64,000 nt of DNA from CAKAHY01 sp963522175 (GCA_963522175.1 CAUQXC010000001.1:62001-126000), one strand, 5' to 3'; positions 24,136-34,163 are shown, numbered from the stretch's first letter. Notes: generated from the sequence alone by a model not told the origin. Numbers and translations are program-made.

Positions 24136-25296
24136 TTATCTTTCGTTTACCTTATCCGCAACCGCTTTTGCCACAACATCGGCAACATCGGGTTCAAAGG
24201 CGGAAACTATGACATAATCTTCCCTTATTTCATCATCCGGAATCATACCTGCAAGCCCCACAGCAGCGGCGAGCTTCATCTCATCCGTGATTTTTTTCGC
24301 TCTCGAGTTCAAAGCTCCTTTAAATATCCCCGGAAAAGCCACAACGTTATTGATTTGGTTAGGCATATCCGACCTTCCTGTAGCCGCAACCCTTGCTCCC
24401 GCTTCCTTTGCATCGGAATAAAGGATTTCCGGCCACGGATTTGCCAGAGCGAAAACTATGGCATCCTTATTCATGTTTTTGACCATATCCTTTGAAACCA
24501 AATCCTTTTGGCTTACACCTATGAATACGTCCGCACCTACAAGGGCATCCGACATACTCATGTCTTTTTGCTCTTTATTTGTTATTTCGGCAAGTTCTTT
24601 TTTAACAAAATTATAGCTGTCCGCATGCTTTTTGTTTATGGCTCCTTTTGAGTCAAACGCAATAACATCTTTAACACCGAGCATCATAATAAGCTTTATT
24701 ATAGAGTAGCCTGCCGCACCGGCTCCGGAAACAACAACCTTTACTTCATCCGCCCTTTTGCCCGCAAGCTTTAAGGAGTTTATAAGAGCCGCCGTAACAA
24801 CTATGGCTGTCCCGTGCTGGTCGTCATGAAAAACGGGTATATCCAAAGCTTCGATTAAAGCCCTTTCAATTTCCACACAACGAGGTGAAGAAATGTCTTC
24901 AAGATTTATGCCTCCGAAGGTAGGCGCAAGAGCTTTTACCACGGCAATAATCTCTTTAGGGTCTTTGGTATCCAAAACTATAGGAACAGCGTTTACATCT
25001 CCGAATTGTTTGAACAGGCAGCACTTTCCCTCCATTACGGGCATTGCCGCTTCCGGACCTATGTCTCCGAGTCCCAAAACCGCCGTTCCGTCGGATATGA
25101 CCGCTATGGTATTGGCTTTACTCGTATACTTGTAAGCCAAGCTCTTATCCTTGTTTATTTCCAAGCAAGGCTTTGCAACTCCCGGTGTATAGGCATAGCT
25201 TAAATCTTCGGGACTGTCAAGCTTTGCTTTCAGTCCGGTCGATATCTTCCCCTGCCATTCCTCATGCAGCTTGAGAGCCTTTTCGTAAACATCCAT
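24136..25296 (-). CDS. NAD(P)-dependent malic enzyme
   Basis: A 386-residue enzyme, oxidative decarboxylation of malate to pyruvate. It is the short bacterial form without a phosphotransacetylase domain. Visible are YAYTPGVAKPC (catalytic tyrosine near 37), the metal/substrate segment MEGKCCLFKQFGDVNAVP, HDDQHGTAIV near 157-166 and the dinucleotide-binding VVVSGAGAAGYS near 186-197. The cofactor cannot be told with certainty. Monocistronic with a consensus promoter. Confidence 0.93.
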   Translation of the reverse strand: MDVYEKALKLHEEWQGKISTGLKAKLDSPEDLSYAYTPGVAKPCLEINKDKSLAYKYTSKANTIAVISDGTAVLGLGDIGPEAAMPVMEGKCCLFKQFGDVNAVPIVLDTKDPKEIIAVVKALAPTFGGINLEDISSPRCVEIERALIEALDIPVFHDDQHGTAIVVTAALINSLKLAGKRADEVKVVVSGAGAAGYSIIKLIMMLGVKDVIAFDSKGAINKKHADSYNFVKKELAEITNKEQKDMSMSDALVGADVFIGVSQKDLVSKDMVKNMNKDAIVFALANPWPEILYSDAKEAGARVAATGRSDMPNQINNVVAFPGIFKGALNSRAKKITDEMKLAAAVGLAGMIPDDEIREDYVIVSAFEPDVADVVAKAVADKVNER

Positions 25297-25335
25297 CTCT
25301 AAATCTCCTTATCTTAAACACTTTATTTCATTTGA

Positions 25336-25364
25336 AATTTACTACTAATCCTTATAAAAGTCAA
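25336..25364 (-). promoter_or_regulatory. Promoter of the malic enzyme gene
   Basis: On the minus strand TTGACT (25359-25364), 17-base spacer, TAAATT (25336-25341), ahead of an AAGGAG site. Confidence 0.6.
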
Positions 25365-25374
25365 TCTTATAAGC

Positions 25375-26502
25375 TTAAAAGCTCTTTGAAAAAAAGTCAG
25401 ATAAAATGTCAATGGCTTTGTAATACTTCTCTATATCCGCATACTCATTCGGTTTATGGCAAAGCTTGGGCTCTCCCGGACCGAAAAGCAGGATTTTCAT
25501 ATCGGGATTTGCCTGTAAAAATACCGAAGCATCGGTAAAATAATTTATTCCGCAGTATTTGGGAGATTCGTTTCTTTTACCTATACACTCACCCAGGGCA
25601 GTGCAAAAGCCGTCATTTTCAGCAAGATTTATGTTAGGTCTGTAATTTAAAAACTCATACTCCGCCTGTACCTGCATTTCTTTTAGGGCTTCATTTATTA
25701 TCTTACTTATATCTTCTTTTGAAAAGCTTGTACTGAGCCTGATATCAAGCAGCATTTTTGCAAAATCCGCCGTCATATTTGCCGCAAAGCCGCCTTCGAT
25801 TTTATTGAGCTGCACTGTGGAATTTCCCAAAATATCACTCTTCGACTTTTCGATTTTTTCTTTTATCTTCGCAAATATTTCAAAAGCCTTTTCTATCGCA
25901 TTTACTCCCTGCTTCGGGTAGGCACCGTGGCTTGTCTTGCCGTAAACCCTTATTTCAAGCCATATACAGCCTTTTTGGGCGAGGGCTATATCAAGGGCGG
26001 TAGGCTCTCCTACAAGAATATGAGAAACCTCTCTCATATCGTTTTCTTTAATGAAGCTGTAGGCTCCCAAACCGCCTCTTTCTTCATCACAGGTAGCAAG
26101 AAACATCAGATTATATCGGGGTTTTATGTTGTTTTCCCTCATATAGGCAAGGGTATAAAGCATAGCGGCAAGTCCGCTCTTCATGTCGGAACTTCCTCTT
26201 GCATATACCCTTGTACCTTCCACTGTCGGTATTTCGGGTTTATAGTCCCATTCTTCAAGATTTCCGTATTCCACGGTGTCCATATGCCCGTTCCACATTA
26301 TTGTTCTTGATGAATCCTCACCCTTTATATAGGCATATACGTTTGCATGCATATCATCTATTTCCGAAAGCTTTGCATCTATTTTATGTTTTATAAGATA
26401 ATCGCAAATAAAGACCGCTATATCCTTCTCGTTATTCACTCCGTTGACGGAAGGAACGGATAAAAGCTCAAACAAAAGCTCCTTAGCTTTGATTTTATCC
26501 AT
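25375..26502 (-). CDS. M20 family metallohydrolase (ArgE/DapE-like), short form
   Basis: A 375-residue dizinc hydrolase. Metal-binding motifs are WNGHMDTVE (His and Asp ligands, near 72), ARGSSDMKSG (bridging Asp, near 106) and TCDEERGG (catalytic Glu and ligand Glu, near 140). A lid/dimerisation domain lies at about 185-285, starting HGAYPKQG. The family removes acyl or carbamoyl groups from amino acids, or cuts small peptides; this one cannot be assigned more precisely. It is the last gene of the nucleoside operon, four bases after the amidotransferase-like gene, with an AAGG site. Confidence 0.85.
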   Translation of the reverse strand: MDKIKAKELLFELLSVPSVNGVNNEKDIAVFICDYLIKHKIDAKLSEIDDMHANVYAYIKGEDSSRTIMWNGHMDTVEYGNLEEWDYKPEIPTVEGTRVYARGSSDMKSGLAAMLYTLAYMRENNIKPRYNLMFLATCDEERGGLGAYSFIKENDMREVSHILVGEPTALDIALAQKGCIWLEIRVYGKTSHGAYPKQGVNAIEKAFEIFAKIKEKIEKSKSDILGNSTVQLNKIEGGFAANMTADFAKMLLDIRLSTSFSKEDISKIINEALKEMQVQAEYEFLNYRPNINLAENDGFCTALGECIGKRNESPKYCGINYFTDASVFLQANPDMKILLFGPGEPKLCHKPNEYADIEKYYKAIDILSDFFSKSF

Positions 26503-26506
26503 AGTT

Positions 26507-27250
26507 CTACCTTGTTATGTAGTTTACTATATTTGCCCAAAGTTTATTGTAATATTTCCATCCGCAAAATTCAGGAGGTGCCCAGTGAGGTGCGCAGTCC
26601 GTGGTTACTACAGCCGACTTTCCTTTTCCGTATTCACCGTAAGCTATGAAAGGGTTTCCTTCCACTTCGGAAAGCAGTAAAGCATCTTTTTTTGCTATAG
26701 TCTTGTTGTAACCCAATACAAGAGGAATTTCCTCATCGATTCCCTCGAAAATACCGTGTTTTTTATCCAAAATTACGGGTCTTATTCCTTCACAATGCTC
26801 CATTCTGTCATCAACGTTCAAAAGCTCTACCGGTAAAACCTCGCTTACGGCGGTGTCTCCCCACTTTCCTTTTCCGTCTATACCGGAAAAGGTCATATAG
26901 CCGCCTACCATGAGCAAGGCTCCGCCTTCAAGCACATAATCTCTTATAAGATTACATCTGTTAGGTCTTACCTCGCTTTTTGAAAAGGTCATTGTCGGCA
27001 ACAAAAGAGTATTGGCTCCTATATCCGAAAGTATTATGCAAGAATACTCCTTAAGCTCGCTAAGTTCAAAAGGAAAGCTGTCCATGCAAACATGGTTGGG
27101 CATAAAACAAACCTCATATCCCGCTTCCTCCAAAGCCGCCTTTAAAAACTTTTCTCCCGACTCATATACGGATGTAAAGAAAGTATCAAAACCTTTGACA
27201 TGGGTAGTATGACTCATCCATGATTCTCCCGCAAACAATATCTTCTTCAT
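26507..27250 (-). CDS. Glutamine amidotransferase-like protein (GATase1-like)
   Basis: A 247-residue cytoplasmic protein of the GATase1-like family. The N-terminus MKKILFAGESWMSHTTHVKGFD is typical. EYSCIILSDIGANTLLL and LEGGALLMVGGYMTFSG follow, with CAPHWAPPEF near the end. The ThuA/class-I glutamine amidotransferase fold is likely but a clear nucleophilic Cys-His-Glu triad is not evident. I start it at ATG 27250 after AGGAGGATTAAA, one base past the stop of the M20 gene, rather than at the earlier ATG that overlaps that gene. Role unknown; operon context suggests breakdown of a nucleoside-derived compound. Confidence 0.75.
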   Translation of the reverse strand: MKKILFAGESWMSHTTHVKGFDTFFTSVYESGEKFLKAALEEAGYEVCFMPNHVCMDSFPFELSELKEYSCIILSDIGANTLLLPTMTFSKSEVRPNRCNLIRDYVLEGGALLMVGGYMTFSGIDGKGKWGDTAVSEVLPVELLNVDDRMEHCEGIRPVILDKKHGIFEGIDEEIPLVLGYNKTIAKKDALLLSEVEGNPFIAYGEYGKGKSAVVTTDCAPHWAPPEFCGWKYYNKLWANIVNYITR

Positions 27251-27251
27251 T

Positions 27252-28547
27252 TTAATCCTCCTGTTTTTTTGCATATTCCAATATTAATTCGGCATATACC
27301 GATATACTTTTGTAAAACTGATCCAATTCGACATATTCGTCTATGGCATGACATTCTTTAAGATTTCCCGGACCGAATTGTACAACATCCGACTTTGCTA
27401 TATTTTTCCAAAGTCTTGAATCACAACCCGCAGGTGAACCCACAATATCAAGCTTCTTACCGAGAGCTTCATTGTAAGCCTTTTTAAAAGCCGATACTAT
27501 GACTGCATCCGTATCTTGCTCGAATGCTCCTCCGCTTTGATACATACTTATTTGAGGCTTGTTTTCGCAAAGCCACTCGTCACCCCTGCTTGCCAAATCT
27601 ATAGTATCCGTAAACTCCTTGTACACGCTTTCATAGCTCATTACATTAGGCAGATAATGTATACAAAGTTCAAAACAGCAATCTCCGGCAACGGTTGAAC
27701 CCGCACTTCCCCCGTGTATGGTTCCTACGTTAAGATTGGGAGCCGGAAGAAGCGGATGCTTATGAGTTAAGAGCCACTTGTGTTCAAGCTCCTCCAACGC
27801 ACGTATAAGCTTTACAGCCTTTTCTATAGCCGAAACACCTGCCTGCTTTTCTCCCGAGTGATTTGCCCTGCCCGTAACACTTACTCTGAAAAACACAAAT
27901 CCCATGTGCGCTGCTATGAGTTTTAAGGAAGTCGGTTCACATACTACAACAGCGTCCGCTCTTTCTCCGCTCATTATAGCCTGCATGGAGCCGTTTCCAC
28001 CGCCTTCTTCATCGCATACACTGCATATTTTTACATTAACGGGAAGCTCTATATCGGCATCCTTTAAAAGCTTGACTGCCATAATTGCCGCCATAAGTCC
28101 TGCTTTCATGTCACAGCTTCCCAAACCGTAAAGCCTGCCTTTTGAAACGGTAGGCTCGTGAGGGGGATAAGTCCATTTCGTCTCGTCCCCCGGAGGCATG
28201 GTATCAATATGTCCGTTAAACATAAGAGTCTTTTTGGAACCCTTTGCCCCGAAGTCGGCATACAGATTATACCTGTCCTCATAGTTATGCCCCGGATTTC
28301 CTTCACCGTATTCTTCAAGACATTTTTTTATACTCTCTTCTCTCATAGGGTCTTTTCTTATACTGTCCGCCCCTATTTTTTCAAAGAGCTTATACAAATA
28401 TTCCTGACCTTCTTTTTCCTTGCCTCCGTCTATGCCGTGCCCCAAGTCCCTCGTATCGATGGCAACCAAGTCTTTTAAATATCCCAAATACTCTTCTTTT
28501 CGTTTTTCAAGCTCATTTTTTAAGATTTCGCTGTACGAATTATCCAT
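27252..28547 (-). CDS. M20 family metallohydrolase (ArgE/DapE-like), long form
   Basis: A 431-residue enzyme. It has FNGHIDTMPPGD, GLGSCDMKAGL and VCDEEGGGNGS, the ordered metal and catalytic motifs of M20 (ArgE/DapE/ACY1) hydrolases, and a lid domain starting NHSGEKQAGVSAIEKA. It overlaps the end of the nucleoside hydrolase gene by 8 bases. It is only distantly similar to the second M20 gene of the operon, so two different amide bonds may be cut in the same pathway. Substrate unknown. Confidence 0.87.
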   Translation of the reverse strand: MDNSYSEILKNELEKRKEEYLGYLKDLVAIDTRDLGHGIDGGKEKEGQEYLYKLFEKIGADSIRKDPMREESIKKCLEEYGEGNPGHNYEDRYNLYADFGAKGSKKTLMFNGHIDTMPPGDETKWTYPPHEPTVSKGRLYGLGSCDMKAGLMAAIMAVKLLKDADIELPVNVKICSVCDEEGGGNGSMQAIMSGERADAVVVCEPTSLKLIAAHMGFVFFRVSVTGRANHSGEKQAGVSAIEKAVKLIRALEELEHKWLLTHKHPLLPAPNLNVGTIHGGSAGSTVAGDCCFELCIHYLPNVMSYESVYKEFTDTIDLASRGDEWLCENKPQISMYQSGGAFEQDTDAVIVSAFKKAYNEALGKKLDIVGSPAGCDSRLWKNIAKSDVVQFGPGNLKECHAIDEYVELDQFYKSISVYAELILEYAKKQED

Positions 28548-29475
28548 AGTTTCTTATACCCTGTTCTATGATATTCCAGAACTTTTCAACATCTATATCA
28601 TAAGCTACGTCACAGTTATGCGGGCGCTTAAGATAATCAAACATATCGCAGTTTGTTCTTCCGTAGCTTTCACCGGCACTTATATCTATCGTAACATTAA
28701 CATTTTTAGTCTTTAAAACACTGTTGTCTATTATGTAGGCACAGGTTACGGGATCATGCAAAGGACCTCCGTCCCAGCCGTAAACCTCTTTTTGCATTTT
28801 GTTGAAAAAGCCCATAAGATCCGCAAAAAGCTTTGCAGGTTTATTTCCTATTTTGCCCATTCTCTCAACTATCGAAGGATAACATAAAACCTTTCTGGTA
28901 ACATCAAGACCTACCATGGTTATAGGCACTCCCGAATTAAATACCACGTGAGCCGCCTCGGCATCCGCCATTATGTTAAACTCCGCCGCCGGACTTACGT
29001 TTCCGTTCTGATATGAGCCTCCCATAAGTACAATTCTCTTTATTTTAGGCAAGATATCAGGATTCATTCTCATAGCCAGAGCCACATTTGTAAGAGGTCC
29101 TGTCGGAGCCAGTATCAGCTCTCCGTCGGCTTCGAGTATTTTTTCTATCATCAGGTTTACTCCGTGTCTTTTATCAAGCTCCTTTGTAAGTTCTTCAAAA
29201 ACCGGACCGTCAAGTCCGCTTTCACCGTGTATATCTCCGGCAATTATCCTGTTTCTTACCAAAGCGTTCGGAGAACCGGCTGCAACCGGTACATCCATAA
29301 GTCCTAAGTACTGGCATACATTCAAAGCATTTCTTGCCGTTTTTTCGAGTACCTGATTGCCGGCAACAACCGAAATTCCGACAAGCTCAAGCTCCGGCGC
29401 CGCTCCTGCCAGCATTATATTTATTGCATCATCATGTCCAGGATCCATATCCAAAAAAACTTTCTGCTTACCCAT
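28540..29475 (-). CDS. Inosine-uridine preferring nucleoside hydrolase family protein
   Basis: A 311-residue enzyme. The calcium-binding signature DMDPGHDDA is at 9-17 (family pattern DxDPGxDD). APTGPLTNVALAM and MGGSYQNGNVSPAAEFNIMADAEAA follow, and a C-terminal LHDPVTCAY gives the last Ca ligand. It splits ribonucleosides into base and ribose. It sits between a nucleoside-type ABC importer and two amidohydrolases, which fits nucleoside salvage. Substrate preference cannot be read from sequence. Confidence 0.92.
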   Translation of the reverse strand: MGKQKVFLDMDPGHDDAINIMLAGAAPELELVGISVVAGNQVLEKTARNALNVCQYLGLMDVPVAAGSPNALVRNRIIAGDIHGESGLDGPVFEELTKELDKRHGVNLMIEKILEADGELILAPTGPLTNVALAMRMNPDILPKIKRIVLMGGSYQNGNVSPAAEFNIMADAEAAHVVFNSGVPITMVGLDVTRKVLCYPSIVERMGKIGNKPAKLFADLMGFFNKMQKEVYGWDGGPLHDPVTCAYIIDNSVLKTKNVNVTIDISAGESYGRTNCDMFDYLKRPHNCDVAYDIDVEKFWNIIEQGIRNYG

Positions 29476-29498
29476 ATCTAAATTCCTTTCTGAATCTT

Positions 29499-30425
29499 TT
29501 ATTTTAACGAAGATTTTCTCTTCTTTTCTTTATTTAATTTTGTAGCCATAGAAACGGCAAGTACAAATACTGTAACTATATAAGGCAACATAAGCACCAC
29601 CTGACTCGGTACTCCGTAAGCCTGTAATCTTGAACCCACTGAATCGCTGAAGCCGAATACAAGACAGGCGAGAGAAGTAAATATAGGGTCGGCACTTCCG
29701 AAGTACATTGCCGCCACTCCCATAAATCCTCTTTGGTTAGTCATATTCTCAACAAACATTTTGGAATATCCTATGGATAGGTGAGCCCCCGCAAGACCGC
29801 CTATAAGCCCCGATATTGCTATCGCCTGATATTTCATCGCATTTACATTTATTCCCGCCGTAGCCGCCGCCAAAGGCATTCTTCCTACGGCTCTGAGGCG
29901 AAGTCCCCATACCGTTTTATAAAAAGCGAAGTACATAAGGATTATCAAAATAATTACAAAAATTTCCGTAATGCTCAGATCATTGAACAGTTCTCCCAAT
30001 ACGGGTACTTTTTCCAAAAATTTAAAATGCAGTCTGGGTATGACCGCTATCTTAGGGTCCGAAAAGGTTCCGCTTTGCTTTAACCATGTATTGAGTAAAA
30101 ACTTTGTTATGGCTATGGCAAGCAGGTTTATTCCCATACCTATGGCACATATATCCGCCTTATACTTTATATGCCCTACCGCCATAAGCATGGCTATAAG
30201 CAGACCCGAAATCATGGAAACCGCTATAGCAAGTACAAAGCTTCCCGTCAAATAGCTGATTGCAACCGCCATAAAGGCTCCGACGAGCATTATTCCTTCC
30301 GTACCTATGTTGAGTATATCCGCCTGCTGCGTAAGACTTGCACAAAGCGCCGCATATATTATCGGAGTTGCGGAACGGAAGGTTGAATATATAAGCGAGG
30401 CATTAAATATCTTTGAAAAGTTCAT
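29499..30425 (-). CDS. Nucleoside ABC transporter permease (NupQ/YufQ-like)
   Basis: A 308-residue membrane protein of the BPD_transp_2 (LivM/RbsC) superfamily with 8-9 hydrophobic segments. The conserved LIYSTFRSATPIIYAALCASLTQQADILNIGTEG-type start and GEGIM-like turn (NIGTEGIM) are those of BMP-linked importers. It pairs with the 30427-31461 gene product. The genes are one base apart, with an AAGGAGG site. Confidence 0.9.
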   Translation of the reverse strand: MNFSKIFNASLIYSTFRSATPIIYAALCASLTQQADILNIGTEGIMLVGAFMAVAISYLTGSFVLAIAVSMISGLLIAMLMAVGHIKYKADICAIGMGINLLAIAITKFLLNTWLKQSGTFSDPKIAVIPRLHFKFLEKVPVLGELFNDLSITEIFVIILIILMYFAFYKTVWGLRLRAVGRMPLAAATAGINVNAMKYQAIAISGLIGGLAGAHLSIGYSKMFVENMTNQRGFMGVAAMYFGSADPIFTSLACLVFGFSDSVGSRLQAYGVPSQVVLMLPYIVTVFVLAVSMATKLNKEKKRKSSLK

Positions 30426-30426
30426 T

Positions 30427-31461
30427 CTATTTTACCTCCTTCTTATTTTTCTTGAATTTAATAACAAAGTCCATACATGCAAATATTATAAATACCGCCG
30501 TAATGGTATCTACCAAAGACTTCGGAACACTTGTCGCCTGCTGCATGCCCATGGCACCCGCACGAAGGGCGGCAATAAACAAACTCATAAACGGTGCAAA
30601 AATCATATTGTTTTTTACTATAAGGGCGGCAAGCATTCCGTTACTTCCCAGACCGTTTGCAAAGTTGTTGAGGAAGTATCCGTGTACCCCCAAAACCTCT
30701 ATGGCTCCCGCTATTCCTCCTATAAGTCCGCTGAGCATCATCGCCTTTATAAACACCGCTTTAGGGTTTACACCTACATATTCGGCATTTTCGGGATTTA
30801 TCCCAACTTCTCTTATTTTAAAGCCCAAAGGACTTTTATATATAAGCCAGATAAAAAATACCACCGTAATTATCGCTATAAAAATACCGGTATTTAAAGA
30901 ACTCGGTTTCATAATTTGAGGCAAAGTTACATTTACAGGAAGAGACTGAGCATTTGCAACTCCGGCACTCATAGGTCCGCTTACAAGGTAGTTGGTAATG
31001 TATAAGGCAACCGAATTCATCAATATGGTTGTACATATTTCCGAAACCTTGTAATAAGCACGCAAAGCCGCCGGTATAAGCGCCCAGAGGGCTCCGACCG
31101 CAGCCGCCGCCACAAAACAGGCTATTAATAAAAGAGGCTTAGGTAAAAAGGTCCAGTTTATGCCTACATAAGCCGCCGCTATACCTCCCAAAAATACTTC
31201 TCCTTCCACGCCTACATTGAAGGCTCCCGCTTTTGCCGCAACTATAAAAGCCGTGGATGTAAGCAGTATAGGCGTAAAAGCCGCCAAGGTCGTTCCGAGC
31301 TTAAGTCTTCCCTTAAAAGCTCCTCTGAACAAAGCCATATAAGCATCTACAGGGTTTTCACCTATCATAACTATGAATACGGCACCTATAAGAAAGGCAA
31401 TAAGCATAGTAAATAAAATTTTAAGTACGCTGTCCAAGCTGTTTTTCAATTTACCGGTCAT
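30427..31461 (-). CDS. Nucleoside ABC transporter permease (NupP/YufP-like)
   Basis: A 344-residue membrane protein, second permease half of the importer. It contains FNVGVEGEVFLGGIAAAYVG, the family turn, and about 9-10 hydrophobic segments. Its start overlaps the end of the ATPase gene by 11 bases. The ATPase-permease-permease order is standard for BMP-type nucleoside importers such as Bacillus NupNOPQ. Confidence 0.9.
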   Translation of the reverse strand: MTGKLKNSLDSVLKILFTMLIAFLIGAVFIVMIGENPVDAYMALFRGAFKGRLKLGTTLAAFTPILLTSTAFIVAAKAGAFNVGVEGEVFLGGIAAAYVGINWTFLPKPLLLIACFVAAAAVGALWALIPAALRAYYKVSEICTTILMNSVALYITNYLVSGPMSAGVANAQSLPVNVTLPQIMKPSSLNTGIFIAIITVVFFIWLIYKSPLGFKIREVGINPENAEYVGVNPKAVFIKAMMLSGLIGGIAGAIEVLGVHGYFLNNFANGLGSNGMLAALIVKNNMIFAPFMSLFIAALRAGAMGMQQATSVPKSLVDTITAVFIIFACMDFVIKFKKNKKEVK

Positions 31462-32989
31462 TTTCTTCCTCCTTCGTAGTTGCCGCTCCCATCATATACA
31501 TTCCGAGCTTTTCTTCTTCGACCTCGTCATGGTTAAGTCTTCCCGTAATTTTTCCTTCATGCATAACAATGATTCTGTCCGACAAGGACAAAACCTCTTC
31601 CAAATCCGCCGAGACCAAAAGTACTCCGAGCCCCTCCGCTTTTACTTCCTGAAGTATGTTTCTTATAGATTCTATCGCACCTATATCCACTCCTCTCGTA
31701 GGTTGTGAGGCTATAAGCAGCTTTTTCCCCATGCTTACCTCTCTTGCAACTATGATTTTTTGCGCATTTCCTCCGGACAGTGTTTTTGCCTGAAGGCTTC
31801 CGTCGGCAGGTCTTATATCGAATTTTTTTATAAGCTCCTCGGCATAAGCCTTTTTCGCCTTTTCGTCTATAAAGCCGAATTTACTGAAACCCTTTTCGGC
31901 TATGCTGACCGCCGCAAGGTTGTCGGCTATAGAAAACTCCTTGTTTAAGCCTCTTACATTCCTGTTTTCGGGAATATGCGTAAGTCCCTGTTCTCTTATA
32001 TATCTCACCGACTTGTTTGTTATATCCGCTCCGTCAAGTAAGACCTTGCCTTTTTCAACCTTTCTAAGCCCTGTTATAGCCTCTATAAGCTCGCTTTGTC
32101 CGTTTCCGTCCACTCCCGCTATTCCGACTATTTCACCCGACTTTACGTCAAGAGACAGGCCTCTTATTTTCGACATTTCTTTTTCACCCGAGGTCCATAT
32201 ATCCTTTACTTCCAGTACGGTTCCCTTTACATCGGACTTCTTTTTTTCTATATTTAAAAAGACCTCCCTGCCTATCATCATTTTGGCAAGCTCTTCCGCC
32301 TTTGTTTTGTCCTTATCCACCGTCCCTATGTATTCTCCCGCTCTCATTACGGAAATTCTGTCCGAAATTTCCATAACCTCGTTAAGTTTATGCGAAATGA
32401 ATACTATGGATTTTCCGTCTTCCCTAAGCTTATTGAGTATTTCAAATAATCTCGTGGTTTCTATCGGAGTAAGAACAGCAGTCGGCTCATCCAATATGAT
32501 GATATTGGCTCCTCTTGTAAGAGTCTTTATTATCTCCACCCTCTGAGCTTCCCCTACGGATATCTGGGATATTTTTTTATCCAGCTGAACATCCATATTA
32601 TACTGATTTATATATTTGGAGACCATAGTTCTCGCACTTGCAAAATCTATCGTCAAGCCCTTCCTCGGCTCAAAGCCGAGAATAATATTTTCCAATACGC
32701 TGAGCTCGTTTACCAACATAAATTCCTGATGCACCATACCTATGCCCGCATCTATGGCTATTTTCGGATTTATATGCTTATATTCCTTATTATCTATGAT
32801 GATCTTACCTTCATCGTGCGGATATATACCGTATAAAAGCTTCATCATAGTGGATTTTCCGGCTCCGTTTTCACCTATAAGAGAATGAATTTCACCCTTT
32901 CTAAGCTCAAACATACCGTTTCTTACGGCATGAACGCTACCGAAGGACTTTTTTATATTCTCCATTACAACAATATTGTTATCGTTCAA
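31451..32989 (-). CDS. Nucleoside ABC transporter ATPase, two ABC domains (NupO-like)
   Basis: A 512-residue protein with tandem ABC cassettes. The first has GENGAGKST, ISVGEAQR and IILDEPTAVL. The second has a family-typical altered P-loop GVDGNGQSEL, LSGGNAQK and an ASQPTRGVD Walker B. The start codon is TTG at 32989, with an AAGGGG site about 9 bases upstream; the next ATG (32965) lacks one. It follows the BMP gene after a strong hairpin that likely lowers its expression relative to the binding protein. Confidence 0.9.
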   Translation of the reverse strand: MNDNNIVVMENIKKSFGSVHAVRNGMFELRKGEIHSLIGENGAGKSTMMKLLYGIYPHDEGKIIIDNKEYKHINPKIAIDAGIGMVHQEFMLVNELSVLENIILGFEPRKGLTIDFASARTMVSKYINQYNMDVQLDKKISQISVGEAQRVEIIKTLTRGANIIILDEPTAVLTPIETTRLFEILNKLREDGKSIVFISHKLNEVMEISDRISVMRAGEYIGTVDKDKTKAEELAKMMIGREVFLNIEKKKSDVKGTVLEVKDIWTSGEKEMSKIRGLSLDVKSGEIVGIAGVDGNGQSELIEAITGLRKVEKGKVLLDGADITNKSVRYIREQGLTHIPENRNVRGLNKEFSIADNLAAVSIAEKGFSKFGFIDEKAKKAYAEELIKKFDIRPADGSLQAKTLSGGNAQKIIVAREVSMGKKLLIASQPTRGVDIGAIESIRNILQEVKAEGLGVLLVSADLEEVLSLSDRIIVMHEGKITGRLNHDEVEEEKLGMYMMGAATTKEEENDR

Positions 32990-33013
32990 AGTCTTTATCC
33001 CCTTTTATCTTAT

Positions 33014-33045
33014 AAAAGGGCGGGAAATCAAAGCCCCGCCCTTTT
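33014..33045 (-). terminator. Hairpin between BMP gene and its ATPase gene (partial terminator)
   Basis: An 11-bp GC-rich stem AAAAGGGCGGG/CCCGCCCTTTT with a 10-base loop, followed on the minus strand by TTTTATAAG. It lies 12 bases past the BMP stop. Such elements let the binding protein be made in excess over the membrane components. Confidence 0.8.
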
Positions 33046-33056
33046 TGCGAATACAA

Positions 33057-34124
33057 TTATTTTTTTGCGCCGAAGCCTTCGTAGTTTTCTACAACTATTT
33101 CTCCGGATACTATCTTCTTTTCAAGTTCTTCAACCTTATCTACTATATCCTGAGGGAACTTATCTCCCAATGCTTCCTTTATAGTCGAAAAATCCGTCAA
33201 GCTTACACCCTTATCGGAAACGGTAAGATAAGAAACGGTATTTCCCTTAAACTCATCCTTTACTACGGACTCTATTGTCAAGTAGCAAGCTCTGTCAACT
33301 CTCTTCATCATTGAAGTAAGTACATGTCCCGGCTGATCCTTATCCTGGTCAAGGTCAACTCCTATAGCGTACTTGTCCGCTTCCTTTGCCGCTTCAAGGA
33401 TTCCCGGACCCGTTCCGGATGCAACGTTCATAACTATGTCCGCACCCTGCTCGTACTGTGCAAGTGTAAGCTCCTTACCCTTTAACGGATCGTTCCATGT
33501 ACCCGCAAAAGACTGTAAAACCTTTACATCGGGATCTATATATTTTGCACCCTGCTCATAGCCTATATAAAAATCATGTAAAACAGGAATATCCATTCCG
33601 CCTACCCAGCCTATGATTTTGTCCTCATTAACTCCCGGAACATCCGTCTTTGTTGTGAACATAGCCGCAGCGGCGCCTGCAAGGAATGAACCCTGATTTT
33701 GTGCAAAGCTTACCGATACTATGTTGTCACCCTCAACGGTCGTGTCTATGATGGCAAACTTAACATTAGGATAAGAAGGTGCGGATTCCTTTAAATACTC
33801 CTCAAAGTTCGAAGATGAACATATAACAAGGTCATATCCGTCTTCACAGGCAGCAATAAAGTTGGCTTTCCACTCCTCGGCTGTTGTTCCTTCAAGGTTT
33901 TTAATCTCAACCCCGAAGTCCTTCTGCGCCTGCTGTGCTCCGGCATTACAGGAGTCGTTGTAGGATTTGTCACCCAAGTTTCCCGAATAAACTATACATA
34001 CTTTTTTGGTTCCTTCTTTTCCTTCCTTCGCGCCTCCATCGGCATTTCCCGATGATGCACAGGCAACCAGCGTGCTTGAAAGCAAAGCCGCAAGCGCCAA
34101 ACCGCAATAAAATCTTTTTTTCAT
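33057..34124 (-). CDS. BMP family nucleoside-binding lipoprotein
   Basis: A 355-residue solute-binding lipoprotein. Signal peptide with LVAC, C22 lipidated, then a Ser/Gly-rich linker. The binding domain starts VCIVYSGNLGDKSYNDSCNAGAQQAQ, the BMP/PnrA pattern, with FAIIDTTVEGDNIVSVSFAQNQGSFLAG near the ligand site. PnrA-type proteins bind purine nucleosides. It is the promoter-proximal gene of the nucleoside operon. Confidence 0.93.
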   Translation of the reverse strand: MKKRFYCGLALAALLSSTLVACASSGNADGGAKEGKEGTKKVCIVYSGNLGDKSYNDSCNAGAQQAQKDFGVEIKNLEGTTAEEWKANFIAACEDGYDLVICSSSNFEEYLKESAPSYPNVKFAIIDTTVEGDNIVSVSFAQNQGSFLAGAAAAMFTTKTDVPGVNEDKIIGWVGGMDIPVLHDFYIGYEQGAKYIDPDVKVLQSFAGTWNDPLKGKELTLAQYEQGADIVMNVASGTGPGILEAAKEADKYAIGVDLDQDKDQPGHVLTSMMKRVDRACYLTIESVVKDEFKGNTVSYLTVSDKGVSLTDFSTIKEALGDKFPQDIVDKVEELEKKIVSGEIVVENYEGFGAKK

Positions 34125-34163
34125 ATAGAGCCTCCTTTGTACTTCTTAATAAGATTTTATTTG